A stretch of 64,000 nucleotides of DNA from CAZEHJ01 sp964512485 (lineage in GTDB: Bacteria > Bacteroidota > Rhodothermia > Rhodothermales > UBA10348), in assembly GCA_964512485.1 (NCBI GenBank), contig CAZEHJ010000005.1:10540-74539 (forward strand), written 5' to 3'. Position numbers and translations under genes: made by a program. The notes beneath the pieces are model-generated. The model saw only the letters and a list, made by a program, of their open reading frames with translations. It did no database searches and was not told the DNA's origin. This document shows, piece after piece, positions 16,039-24,629 of the stretch; the stretch's first letter is position 1, and each line of letters begins with the position of its first letter.

Positions 16039-17886
16039 CTAGACGTACTCTGCCATCGTGCGTTCTGCCTGAATCAATCGCGATTGAGTATCCAGACTGA
16101 TATCGCGAACCATTCTGTCAATCGTACCAGGGGACATGAACGAATTGGAAAAGCCAGGCATTTCCGGGTCGATGATCAATCGGCCGGCATTGATGAAGTG
16201 ACCGATCAACTCGCGAACCATCTCATCTCCCACCGCAATTCGAATGGTCGTGGCCGCGATTCCGGCTCCCACCAGCGCTTCCCGATCCAGTTCTGAATGG
16301 GATGTAAAAGCCGGACACAGTATGGTGGTATTCGATTGACCGAGGCTAACCTGGTGATTGAATACGGGCGATAGACAGTCGAAAAATGCGGTAAATACTT
16401 CCCTCTCCAAATTCGCATCCTCAAAATCGATGGTCAGAAGCGGCGCAGGCAGTGAGTGATTCAGGTTTTTTTCTCGAATCTCGTAGTTGAAGTGACCCTC
16501 GATCGCGTTACAATTGACGTTAATAAGTGGATGGGAGTTCAGAAAACGTGCAAGTATCAACGTGTTGATGCATTTTCTCGTCATGCGCAGATCAAGCGTC
16601 TTTATTCCTGAAATCACTTCGAAAGCTTTGTCTGAGTCCAGAAATGCTCCTTTCACGTAATAAGCGTCCCAGAAAAGAGTATCGCTCCATGAAAAGCCAT
16701 CCATGACTTCATTTTTGGGAATAAACATTCGCTTGTTTTCCGCAATCACGACGCCGGCAGTCGCGTTTCCACTACCAGTTAGATCCTTGGTGTAGGAGTG
16801 GATCAGGTAATCAGGTCTTTCACCTTTCTTTTCCCGTCTGAGGGGCTTGGACAAGAAAGGGGTTGCTATGGTCGAATCATGAATGACCGTATATCCTTTT
16901 TCGTGTGAAAGGCTGCAAATGCCGGCAACGTCCAGAACGTACCCGTGCGGATTGCACGGAGACTCGACAAACACAAAGACCCTGGCTCCCTCTGCAATGG
17001 CCTCCGTGTGTTTTGCGTCTACCATTTCAACAAAGGCCGAAAACTCATCTTTTTCGTAACCATCAAACCATTCTAGTTGGACGCCCGTGCGACGAGGATC
17101 GCCGTAAAAGTCTGTCAGCAACTGATGCGTCCCACCATATACGTTGCGGGAGACGATGACGATATCGCCACGGCCCAACAAATGCCCGAGTAGCGTGTCA
17201 ATCGCAGCCATGCCTGAATTGAAATTCCAGGCCAGATACTCCGAGGCGTAGGGACCGGCCTCGAGATCCACGATATGGTTGGCCAGCGAAATCGATGTAG
17301 GATTCAGTAGACGGGAATAGATCTCGTGAAGCGCTTCCTTTCCGTGAAAGGCGTCGTCCACCCATTCAGTACACGCATAGACATAGGTTGCCGTTCGAAC
17401 AATTACCGGATTGGCTGAAAACAAAGCCGTGACATTGTCAAAAATGGGATACGGTCCTTTCGCCTGAAGAGACGAATCTGTCATGTTCAGGCTCTGATAC
17501 GACTTGCGAAATGGATTCTGCAGAGTGTCCAGAATCTTGGCAACCTGAAAGGACAGAAATTTCTTGGCATTGAAGTACGCAATTCTGTCTTCCTTGTCCA
17601 GGTTATCGATTGTGTCGATGGTGACGTCCCAGAGTTGTGAAACCGTCGTGTGGGCCTCGTACAAACGGGTGCAAGCCTGAAGAAGAACATGGCCATAAGC
17701 AGAGGTAGGGTCGATGCCAAAGTGATGTAATTGCTCTTGAGCGAGCCCGTCGATATCAACCTGATTCGTGGTTTTGCGTCGAGGTGAAAGCAGGCGTGCC
17801 GCCGAAAGGTCAGCCTCGCTCATTTCCATATCTGATTGAGGATGTGCTATTGAGTTGACATCTGACGCGTGATTGAAATCTGACAT
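16039..17886 (-). CDS. Cys/Met-metabolism PLP-dependent lyase-like enzyme with a long N-terminal extension
   Basis: The 615-residue protein is a fold-type I enzyme of the cystathionine gamma-synthase / methionine gamma-lyase family. Family residues are in place: Y190-S-R192 (phosphate site of the neighbouring subunit), Tyr250 in 'VYGGTHQLL', Asp337 (HDSTIATPF) and the PLP lysine Lys367 in 'HSYTKDLTGSGNATAG'. The Cys typical of methionine gamma-lyase after the active-site Tyr is Gly here. YSR sits near residue 60 in ordinary members, so about 130 residues are added at the N-terminus; they are mostly helical and unrecognised. The Lrp-type gene diverging from it is the usual arrangement for amino-acid lyases. 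The substrate is not determined. Confidence 0.75.
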   Translation of the reverse strand: MSDFNHASDVNSIAHPQSDMEMSEADLSAARLLSPRRKTTNQVDIDGLAQEQLHHFGIDPTSAYGHVLLQACTRLYEAHTTVSQLWDVTIDTIDNLDKEDRIAYFNAKKFLSFQVAKILDTLQNPFRKSYQSLNMTDSSLQAKGPYPIFDNVTALFSANPVIVRTATYVYACTEWVDDAFHGKEALHEIYSRLLNPTSISLANHIVDLEAGPYASEYLAWNFNSGMAAIDTLLGHLLGRGDIVIVSRNVYGGTHQLLTDFYGDPRRTGVQLEWFDGYEKDEFSAFVEMVDAKHTEAIAEGARVFVFVESPCNPHGYVLDVAGICSLSHEKGYTVIHDSTIATPFLSKPLRREKKGERPDYLIHSYTKDLTGSGNATAGVVIAENKRMFIPKNEVMDGFSWSDTLFWDAYYVKGAFLDSDKAFEVISGIKTLDLRMTRKCINTLILARFLNSHPLINVNCNAIEGHFNYEIREKNLNHSLPAPLLTIDFEDANLEREVFTAFFDCLSPVFNHQVSLGQSNTTILCPAFTSHSELDREALVGAGIAATTIRIAVGDEMVRELIGHFINAGRLIIDPEMPGFSNSFMSPGTIDRMVRDISLDTQSRLIQAERTMAEYV

Positions 17887-17932
17887 GATATCGGTTTGAA
17901 GTGCGGTAATTTCTCCATATCAACGCAAAAAT

Positions 17933-17984
17933 GAATATTAGCGGCGATATATTCTCATATTCCGAATTCTGTACGGTAATATTC
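17933..17984. promoter_or_regulatory. Cluster of ATATTC/GAATAT half-sites between the PLP enzyme and lrp-type genes
   Basis: The 102-bp divergent intergenic region holds GAATATTA (17933-17940) and its exact reverse complement TAATATTC (17977-17984). Two further ATATTC copies lie at 17949-17954 and 17957-17962, 8 bases apart. Lrp/AsnC regulators bind arrays of such short A/T-rich inverted half-sites, usually in the promoter they share with the divergent target. The last copy lies 5 bases before the lrp-type ATG, consistent with autoregulation. Binding is inferred, not shown. Confidence 0.45.
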
Positions 17985-17988
17985 CGCT

Positions 17989-18465
17989 ATGAAACGAATA
18001 GATCGAATCGACGAACGCATAATCGAGCTTTATCAGAAGGATGCTCGGGTGACAAATAAGTCTGTTGCCATGCAGCTGGGAATTGCTCCTTCGACCGCGC
18101 TGGAGCGCACACGCAGACTCGAGGAGATTGGCGTCTTCAAGGGCTATCATGCATGCGTGGAGCCGAAACAGCTCGGGGTACGCTTACTGGCCATGATATC
18201 GGTCAGATTGAGCAAGCATGATCCGCAGGCGGTTTTCCGTTTTACTGCCCATGTACTGGGCCTTTCCGAAGTCAGAGACGTGTACCACGTTGCGGGAGAG
18301 AACGACTTTCTGATACACGTTGCGGTAAGAGATTCAGAACACCTGCGAACGGTCGTTCTTGAAGGGATAACTGCGCAGGTTGAGGTGGAGCATGTCGAGA
18401 CTAATCTAATCTTCGATCACCACAGGGACCATGTATTGGAGACTTGCTGGGACATGGACCTGTAG
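17989..18465 (+). CDS. Lrp/AsnC family transcriptional regulator
   Basis: The 158-residue protein has the N-terminal winged helix-turn-helix (about 5-55, 'RIDERIIELYQKDARVTNKSVAMQLGIAPSTALERTRRLEEIGV') and a C-terminal RAM/ligand-binding domain (70-150, with 'VRDVYHVAGENDFLIHVAVRDSEHL'). Family members sense amino acids. It diverges from the Cys/Met-type PLP enzyme, an arrangement like mdeR-mdeA of pseudomonads, so that enzyme is the likely target. Its 3' end is 5 bp from the convergent lipoprotein gene. Confidence 0.92.
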   Translation: MKRIDRIDERIIELYQKDARVTNKSVAMQLGIAPSTALERTRRLEEIGVFKGYHACVEPKQLGVRLLAMISVRLSKHDPQAVFRFTAHVLGLSEVRDVYHVAGENDFLIHVAVRDSEHLRTVVLEGITAQVEVEHVETNLIFDHHRDHVLETCWDMDL

Positions 18466-18470
18466 CTGAG

Positions 18471-19436
18471 CTAGATTTCACTTGCGACGACATGCTCAAG
18501 CAAGTTCATTCGAATATCCTGGGTAATCAGTCCTATTTCGCTGCTTGCAGTGATTCGTAACGGGCCAATTCCTTTGATCAACAGATAAGACGACTCGGAA
18601 ATACCTATTTCAGGGTAATCCTGATGCAGGTCCAACTGAGCAGGCGAGCCGAGTGGGTGGTATCGGTCCACAATCATCTCACGAACTCGAATCTGATCTA
18701 CTTCTGTAAAACTCGACACCCTGAGTTGTCCAACAGCATTCTCTCTGATGGAAAGTGAATCTGTGTACACAACATGGGTATTCGTATTGCTGCGGTCACT
18801 GTTGAGGAAAATCACATAGTCGTATTCAACGGTGAGAAGATGCGTGATGTGCGTCGATTCACACGAGGATGAGAGTACAGACAAGCGAGCCGATCCCATT
18901 CTCCGAAATCCACCATCGGCATCGGCATCCCGGGATTCGTAGTTGAATGTCCAACTATTTCCTTCCTGAAGAGGCCAGTAATCAATCCACTGCCCTGAAG
19001 GGCGACTCGAACAAAGAGTATCGACTCGACCCAAAGGTCGCTGAGCCGCTACGGAGACACTCACAGAGGACTCATCTCCGCAACCGTTCTCTACACTGAA
19101 TGTGACTGTAGTCTCTCCCCCATTTCGAAGCTGCAGCACAACTTTAGCATCGGAATCGCTTCTTGGAGCAACACCCACAACGGAATCGTCGGAGACTTCG
19201 ACGCTCATTCGTAGATCTGTCGCTTCCTCGCGAACGAAGATGCCGAACGCTCCCCAGCCAAAAAATGATTGTTCAATCTGGGATCCATCAAAAACGACGG
19301 GCGAAATAAATGGATTGTCATCTATCGCGGTGCACGAGATGCCGGAACCGGTGTCGCATCCTTGCCAGAACAGCACCGAGGCCAGCACTATTGCTGCGGA
19401 TGCGTAAAAAGGGATGTGTGTTTCTGCTCTTGTCAC
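18471..19436 (-). CDS. Predicted lipoprotein of unknown function
   Basis: The 321-residue product starts at a GTG with an export signal (residues 8-27). The signal ends in a weak lipobox, W-Q-G-C, with Cys27 followed by Asp, so an inner-membrane or outer-surface lipoprotein is possible. The mature part is beta-rich with no domain I recognise; a segment near 85-125 ('VVLQLRNGGETTVTFSVENGCGDESSVSVSV') is Ig-like/cadherin-like, and 'YWPLQEGNSWTFNYES' recalls secreted Bacteroidota-type proteins. It lies downstream of parE on the same strand (57 bp). Confidence 0.6.
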   Translation of the reverse strand: MTRAETHIPFYASAAIVLASVLFWQGCDTGSGISCTAIDDNPFISPVVFDGSQIEQSFFGWGAFGIFVREEATDLRMSVEVSDDSVVGVAPRSDSDAKVVLQLRNGGETTVTFSVENGCGDESSVSVSVAAQRPLGRVDTLCSSRPSGQWIDYWPLQEGNSWTFNYESRDADADGGFRRMGSARLSVLSSSCESTHITHLLTVEYDYVIFLNSDRSNTNTHVVYTDSLSIRENAVGQLRVSSFTEVDQIRVREMIVDRYHPLGSPAQLDLHQDYPEIGISESSYLLIKGIGPLRITASSEIGLITQDIRMNLLEHVVASEI

Positions 19437-19493
19437 TGCATCATGGGTACGAGACCCTCATGATGCGATCAGCGGATTACTTAATCAAGCCTG

Positions 19494-21428
19494 TTACACA
19501 TCCAGGTCTTCAACCTCATCGACATTGTTCATGATGAATTTGAATCGCGCGGAGGCGTCTTTGCCCATCAATTCTGAGATCGTTTTCTCCGTCAGGAATC
19601 TGTCGGAGTCTGGAATTTCAACGCGAAGCAGTCTTCGTTTTTCAGGATGCAGTGTTGTATCCCTCAATGTGGCGGGCATCATTTCGCCCAGTCCCTTGAA
19701 GCGCTGAATATCGATTTTCGTGTTCTTGTTCTTACGCCTGATTTTTCGTTCGATTCGTTCTCTGTCGGCGTCGTCCAACGCCCAGTAGGTCTGTTTGGCA
19801 GCATCCATTCTGTACAGAGGCGGCTGGGCGATGAACACGTAGCCTTCTTCAATAAGAGGCTTCATATAGCGATAGAGGAATGTCAGCAAAAGGGTGCAGA
19901 TGTGATGGCCATCGGAATCAGCATCCATCAATAAGACGACCTTGTGATAACGAAGCTTGTTAAGGTCCAACTGGTCTCCGAGTCCACAACCCAAGGCCTG
20001 AACGACATTGGATAACTCCTTGTTGTCCTTGACCTTCTGGATTGTCGCCTGTTCCGCGTTCAGAACCTTGCCCCGAAGCGGGAGAATAGCCTGCGTGTTT
20101 CGGTCCCTGCCCTGTTTGGCGGAGCCACCGGCCGAGTCACCTTCCACGATGAAGAGTTCACTTTCTTCTGGACTGGTCGATGAACAGTCAGCCAGCTTCC
20201 CCGGAAGATTGAGGCGGTGACTGATACTGGTTTTGCGTCGGACGCTGCTGGCCGCGGCCCGGCTGGCATGACGTGCCTTGGCTGCTTGAATTACCCTGGT
20301 TGCGATTGCTTCTCCTGTCGACGGATGCCGATTCAGAAACTGCTCCAGTTCAATTCGAATACTCCCCGAAATGAGGCTCTTAACCTCGGGGTTATTGAGT
20401 TTCTCTTTCGTCTGGCCCTGGAATTGAGGATCAACCATGTACAGATTGACAATCCCGACAACACCCTCTCGGATATCATCCGCCGAAATCTCCAGTTTTT
20501 TGGGCAGCAGGTCGTGTGTGTCCATGTAGGACCTGAGTGCTGACCTGACGGCATCCTTCAGTCCTTGTTCGTGAGTACCGCCGTCGCGCGTCGGAATCCC
20601 GTTTACGAACGAATGCAGGGATTCTTTCGGCTGTTCTGTCCATTGAAGCGTGACTTCAACACGCGTTCCTGAATTCATCACATCCTGTCTGAGCACGAAA
20701 GGATCCTGATGAACCGGCCGGGCATTGGCTTTTTGAATCTGAAACTCCTGAAACTCCTCGATTCCACCTTCATGATGGTACTCATGCTTCTCGCCCGTCA
20801 TCTCATTCTTGAAGAAGATGCGCAGATCACCATTGAGATAAGTTTTGATCTCCAGGTTATCTCCTATCCACGTTGGATCGAATTCAACCGTTTCAAAAAT
20901 GTCAGCATCAGGCTTGAAGAAAATGGAGGTACCTGTACCTCTGGATGAAGAGGAGGTCTTCTTCAGCTTGGTTACGGGTTTTCCTCTCTCGTATTTCTGT
21001 TCCCACGTTGCTCCGTCACGCTTGATCGTGGCGATGAGAGACTCGGAGAGGGCATTCACGACTGATGCGCCGACTCCGTGCAAACCGCCAGACGTTATGT
21101 AATTCGAACTGTCAAATTTACCGCCGGCGTGAAGCGTAGTTAAAATGACTTCGATCGTTGGAATCTTCTTGGTCGGGTGCTTGTCGACCGGAATACCACG
21201 TCCGTTGTCCGATACGGTCAATGATCTACCGTCCCTATGAAGAACTACATCGATCTGAGAGGCGTAGCCGTTTGTGGCCTCGTCAACTGCATTATCTACG
21301 ACTTCCCACAGAAGATGATGAAGGCCCGGTTTTCCAGTTCCACCGATATACATCCCCGGACGTTTGCGCACTGGTTCCAAGCCTTCAAGGACCTGGATAT
21401 TCTTACCGGTATAGGTTGTCGTACTCAA
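19494..21428 (-). CDS. parE: DNA topoisomerase IV subunit B (type IIA topoisomerase ATPase)
   Basis: The 644-residue subunit uses ATP to drive strand passage. It shows the GHKL ATPase start 'RKRPGMYIGGTGKPGLHHLLWEVVDNAVDEA' (about 18-48), the G-box 'GLHGVGASVVNALS', and the TOPRIM core with 'VEGDSAGGSAKQGRDR' and 'DADSDGHHICTLLL'. The C-terminus is 'IQRFKGLGEMMPATLRDTT'. It is placed 73 bp downstream of its subunit A. The parC-like features of the partner and the pairing favour topoisomerase IV over gyrase, though gyrB cannot be excluded without the rest of the genome. The start is TTG at 21428. Confidence 0.83.
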   Translation of the reverse strand: MSTTTYTGKNIQVLEGLEPVRKRPGMYIGGTGKPGLHHLLWEVVDNAVDEATNGYASQIDVVLHRDGRSLTVSDNGRGIPVDKHPTKKIPTIEVILTTLHAGGKFDSSNYITSGGLHGVGASVVNALSESLIATIKRDGATWEQKYERGKPVTKLKKTSSSSRGTGTSIFFKPDADIFETVEFDPTWIGDNLEIKTYLNGDLRIFFKNEMTGEKHEYHHEGGIEEFQEFQIQKANARPVHQDPFVLRQDVMNSGTRVEVTLQWTEQPKESLHSFVNGIPTRDGGTHEQGLKDAVRSALRSYMDTHDLLPKKLEISADDIREGVVGIVNLYMVDPQFQGQTKEKLNNPEVKSLISGSIRIELEQFLNRHPSTGEAIATRVIQAAKARHASRAAASSVRRKTSISHRLNLPGKLADCSSTSPEESELFIVEGDSAGGSAKQGRDRNTQAILPLRGKVLNAEQATIQKVKDNKELSNVVQALGCGLGDQLDLNKLRYHKVVLLMDADSDGHHICTLLLTFLYRYMKPLIEEGYVFIAQPPLYRMDAAKQTYWALDDADRERIERKIRRKNKNTKIDIQRFKGLGEMMPATLRDTTLHPEKRRLLRVEIPDSDRFLTEKTISELMGKDASARFKFIMNNVDEVEDLDV

Positions 21429-21501
21429 TGTCAGCCTGCCTTTGGGGTTCTGTAATTTGCTCGGGGTTTCTTAATAGTGCACTCTCAAGTGTCGCGGAGC
21501 T

Positions 21502-23829
21502 CTATCCGGACGATCCGTTGCTCACTTCTACGATGGGATAGATAACCTGTTTTATCGCTCCTCGCTTGATTATGAGACGACCCTTGTTTCCCCTGTTTGC
21601 CACCGGGAATTTGGTGGGGCGCACGATTTCAGATCTGCCACGTGTTGTCTCTACTTCAAGACCCTGTCTTGCAGCAGCCGAAAGTGCAAATCCGATTACT
21701 TCATCTTTCGCATTCAGACGAATTGCGATGACGCCCTTCGCGGCATTTTTCATGATTGGGATCTGCGACGTCGGGAAGATCAGGCAATTACCCTCTTTTG
21801 TAGCGAGGCACACATTTTCGGAGCCGGCACAGGGCTCGACTCTCAGCAATGATTCGCCGGCGGCGATTTTCATGAACATCCGGCCGTTAACAGTCGATGG
21901 ATCCGCATAATTGTCGAGTGACATGCGCAGCGTCTGTCCGTCCGAGGTAACACCGACGGCAAACGGACCCTCGATCGCTTGCTCCCCTTCTCCAAACAGC
22001 TCAAGTTCAGCATCCTCTTGAACCACAAGTTTTGGAAGAGCTTTTTTATCCATCGATATGAGGCCCACAATGTACTCTCGGTCAGAAAAATCGAAAAGCT
22101 TCTGTACGGGACTGCCATGGCCGGTCGTGCTGGGAAGTGATTCCGAACGCGTTGTGTAGGCCTTGCCGAAATTGCTGAAGAAAATGACGGTCTTTCTGGT
22201 AGAGCTGGGCAGTATCCAGCTTACTTCATCGCCATCCCTGACACGAATGCTTTCCACACCTTTGTAGGAACGTTGCCGCTTGACCCAGCCGTCCTTTGTG
22301 ACGATGACGTAGACATCTTCGTCGACGATGTAGTCCTCAACGGAATACTCTCTCACAGCGTCAGGGCCCGCGACTACCGTTCTCCTTCCCTCCGAATACT
22401 TCGACCGAATGTCCTTCAGCTCGGCTTTGATGAGCTTCCACCTTGCAGGCTCATCAGCCAGAAGTTTTCTCAGTTCGTGAGCCATGGCCTCCTTCTCGTC
22501 AAGCTCTTTCCGGATGGCATCAATTTCCAGCTTGGAGAGCTTGTAGAGCTTGGTCTCAAGAATGGCCTCTGACTGAACGTCGTCCAACTCGAAGCGATGC
22601 ATGAGCCTGGAGGAAGCATCCTGCTTGTTCTCGGAGGCCCGGATGATTCGAATAGCTTCGTCGAGGGAATCGAAGATCTTCTCGAATCCCCGCAGAATGT
22701 GGATTCTTTTTTCAAGCTGTGCCAACTCGAATTGAAGGCGCTTGACGACAACCTCCATCCGGAAATCGAGGAAGTGTCTCAAGACGGTCTGCAGATCGAC
22801 TTTGGCCGGTGCTCCGACCTCAGGATTGTCTGTCGGCAGGAGGCAGGTCAGGTTTACGTGGAATCTGGTCTGCAGGGCCGTGTGCTTCAACAGATACGCC
22901 ATGGCGACCTCACTGTTGGATCCCCGCTTGATCTCCAGAACAATCCGAACATCGTCCGTGGATTCGTCACGAACGTCTACCAGCTGCGGGACTTTGCCCT
23001 TGATAATGTTGTCTGCAATCTGCTCAATGAGCGTGCTTTTGGTTACTCCGTATGGAATGCTGGTTACGATTACGCGGCTCTTGCCCTCGTTTTCGTATTC
23101 ACCTCTCAGTTCAATGGGGCCTTCACCTTTCGAGTAGATCTCGATAAGCGACTCCTGAGTGTTGAGAATTCGACCACCGGTTGGAAAATCCGGGCCGGTT
23201 ATAAATTTCTCGACCAGCGTCTGGGTCCGCGCGTTCGGTGAGCCAATCATGTAGATGCAAGCATCGATCAGTTCGACCAGATTATGCGGAGGAATGTTGG
23301 TCGCCATTCCGACGGCTATTCCGGCCGCTCCATTCAGGAGGAGATTCGGTACCCTTGCTGGAACCACGACAGGCTCGAACAGCGTGCCGTCGAAGTTGGG
23401 ACGAAAGGCCACCGTCTCCTTCTTGATCTCGGCAAGCAGCTCCATGGCCAGCGGCCTGAGGCGGGCCTCGGTGTAGCGCATGGCGGCCGGCGAATCCCCG
23501 TCGAGAGAACCGAAATTTCCGTGTCCATCAACCAAGGGAGCCCGGAGGGAAAACTCCTGGGCCATTCGAACCATCGCTTCGTAAATCGCAGAGTCCCCGT
23601 GAGGGTGGTACTTCCCCATGACTTCCCCAACGACCGTCGCACTTTTCTTATATCTGGAATCGGGATAGAGGTGCAAATTGTTATGCATGGCATACAAAAT
23701 GCGCCGCTGAACTGGTTTTAATCCATCTCGGATATCCGGTAAGGCACGAGCAGTAATAACGGACAACGCGTAGTTCAGATAGCGCGAACGCGTCGTTTCG
23801 TGCAAAGAAATGACATCTACAACTGGCAT
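21502..23829 (-). CDS. parC: DNA topoisomerase IV subunit A
   Basis: The 775-residue breakage-reunion subunit has the nucleophile Tyr119 in 'AAMRYTEARL' and the quinolone-determining region 'YHPHGDSAIYEAMVRMAQ' with Ser80 and Glu84, the exact ParC numbering. The coiled-coil gate ('ETKLYKLSKLEIDAIRKELDEKEAMAHELRKLL') and a C-terminal beta-propeller (about 490-770) follow. No QRRGGKG-type GyrA box is visible in the propeller, which argues for topoisomerase IV. Both Ser80 and Glu84 are wild type for quinolone sensitivity in this family. A possible promoter with a perfect TTGACA lies 36-41 bases upstream. Confidence 0.86.
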   Translation of the reverse strand: MPVVDVISLHETTRSRYLNYALSVITARALPDIRDGLKPVQRRILYAMHNNLHLYPDSRYKKSATVVGEVMGKYHPHGDSAIYEAMVRMAQEFSLRAPLVDGHGNFGSLDGDSPAAMRYTEARLRPLAMELLAEIKKETVAFRPNFDGTLFEPVVVPARVPNLLLNGAAGIAVGMATNIPPHNLVELIDACIYMIGSPNARTQTLVEKFITGPDFPTGGRILNTQESLIEIYSKGEGPIELRGEYENEGKSRVIVTSIPYGVTKSTLIEQIADNIIKGKVPQLVDVRDESTDDVRIVLEIKRGSNSEVAMAYLLKHTALQTRFHVNLTCLLPTDNPEVGAPAKVDLQTVLRHFLDFRMEVVVKRLQFELAQLEKRIHILRGFEKIFDSLDEAIRIIRASENKQDASSRLMHRFELDDVQSEAILETKLYKLSKLEIDAIRKELDEKEAMAHELRKLLADEPARWKLIKAELKDIRSKYSEGRRTVVAGPDAVREYSVEDYIVDEDVYVIVTKDGWVKRQRSYKGVESIRVRDGDEVSWILPSSTRKTVIFFSNFGKAYTTRSESLPSTTGHGSPVQKLFDFSDREYIVGLISMDKKALPKLVVQEDAELELFGEGEQAIEGPFAVGVTSDGQTLRMSLDNYADPSTVNGRMFMKIAAGESLLRVEPCAGSENVCLATKEGNCLIFPTSQIPIMKNAAKGVIAIRLNAKDEVIGFALSAAARQGLEVETTRGRSEIVRPTKFPVANRGNKGRLIIKRGAIKQVIYPIVEVSNGSSG

Positions 23830-23840
23830 GAAATACGAAC

Positions 23841-23870
23841 AATAACGGTCTTAGAAGTGCGTCCTGTCAA
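23841..23870 (-). promoter_or_regulatory. Possible promoter of parC-parE
   Basis: On the minus strand, TTGACA (23870-23865) is followed after 18 bases by GTTATT (23846-23841), 11 bases from the parC ATG. The -35 is a perfect consensus but the -10 is weak, and the leader would be very short. Confidence 0.35.
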
Positions 23871-23948
23871 TGTACGAAGAACAAATCTGTTTCGGGACCG
23901 TGTTTTGATCTGCATCAGACTTTTTTTACCCACACTCGGATATGGGTC

Positions 23949-24611
23949 TCAACGCCCATTCTGATTCTTGTAATGAATCATGTAAAAATCGCCTTTTGCC
24001 TCGCGATGTTGATCCAGCACACCGGCTCGAGTCAGCGTGACGAGGAGCTTTCCTGCTTCCCCGGATTCCAGGTCTGCAATCTGGGCGAACCCGTTGACTG
24101 TCACCCTTCCATATTGCTCGAGGTAGCGCATGAGGAGCAGTTCCTTTTCGCCGAACTCAAAGTTCACTCCCTCCCCGTTGTGTTCTGACTTCATCAGGCT
24201 GACTGACTCAGGTGTGGCTTCCACACTCATGTCTTCGATACGTACGTAGGCCGGACCACTGCCATCTTCTTCATTTACAACCAAAAAGTGCGGCTTTCGG
24301 TGGCTTTCCGGCACCGTGACGAGAATGACATCGCGACGATTGGATACGGGAATTCTCTCAGAGACCCAGTGTACGGCAGGTCGGCAGTTCATACCCAGAG
24401 CCTGGCGAAGCGAAAACTCCTCTTCAAACGAGTCCTTGACGCCCAGGATCGTCCCATCGTCATCGACGCCAAGGAATAACCTTCCGCCTCCTGAATTGGC
24501 GAAGGCGACCACCTCTTTCGCAAGTCGCTCGGGTTCCGGGACTCTGCGTTTGAACTCCAGATGGCGTCCTTCGCCCCTCGCAACCAACCTTTTTACTTCC
24601 TCAATCGTCAT
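23949..24611 (-). CDS. AlbA_2 (Schlafen-type) domain DNA/nucleotide-binding protein
   Basis: The 220-residue protein carries the AlbA_2 / AAA-4 domain: 'EGRHLEFKRRVPEPERLAKEVVAFANSGGGRLFLGVDDDGTILGV' (about 13-57) and 'VHWVSERIPVSNRRDVILVTVPESHRKPHF', then a short C-terminal winged-helix-like part (150-200). The domain is frequent in transcriptional regulators and in defence proteins with Schlafen nucleases; here it stands alone with no nuclease partner. It follows gpsA by 18 bp on the same strand, so it is probably transcribed with the plsY-gpsA lipid genes. Confidence 0.8.
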   Translation of the reverse strand: MTIEEVKRLVARGEGRHLEFKRRVPEPERLAKEVVAFANSGGGRLFLGVDDDGTILGVKDSFEEEFSLRQALGMNCRPAVHWVSERIPVSNRRDVILVTVPESHRKPHFLVVNEEDGSGPAYVRIEDMSVEATPESVSLMKSEHNGEGVNFEFGEKELLLMRYLEQYGRVTVNGFAQIADLESGEAGKLLVTLTRAGVLDQHREAKGDFYMIHYKNQNGR

Positions 24612-24629
24612 TTTCTCTCCTGGTCCGGG

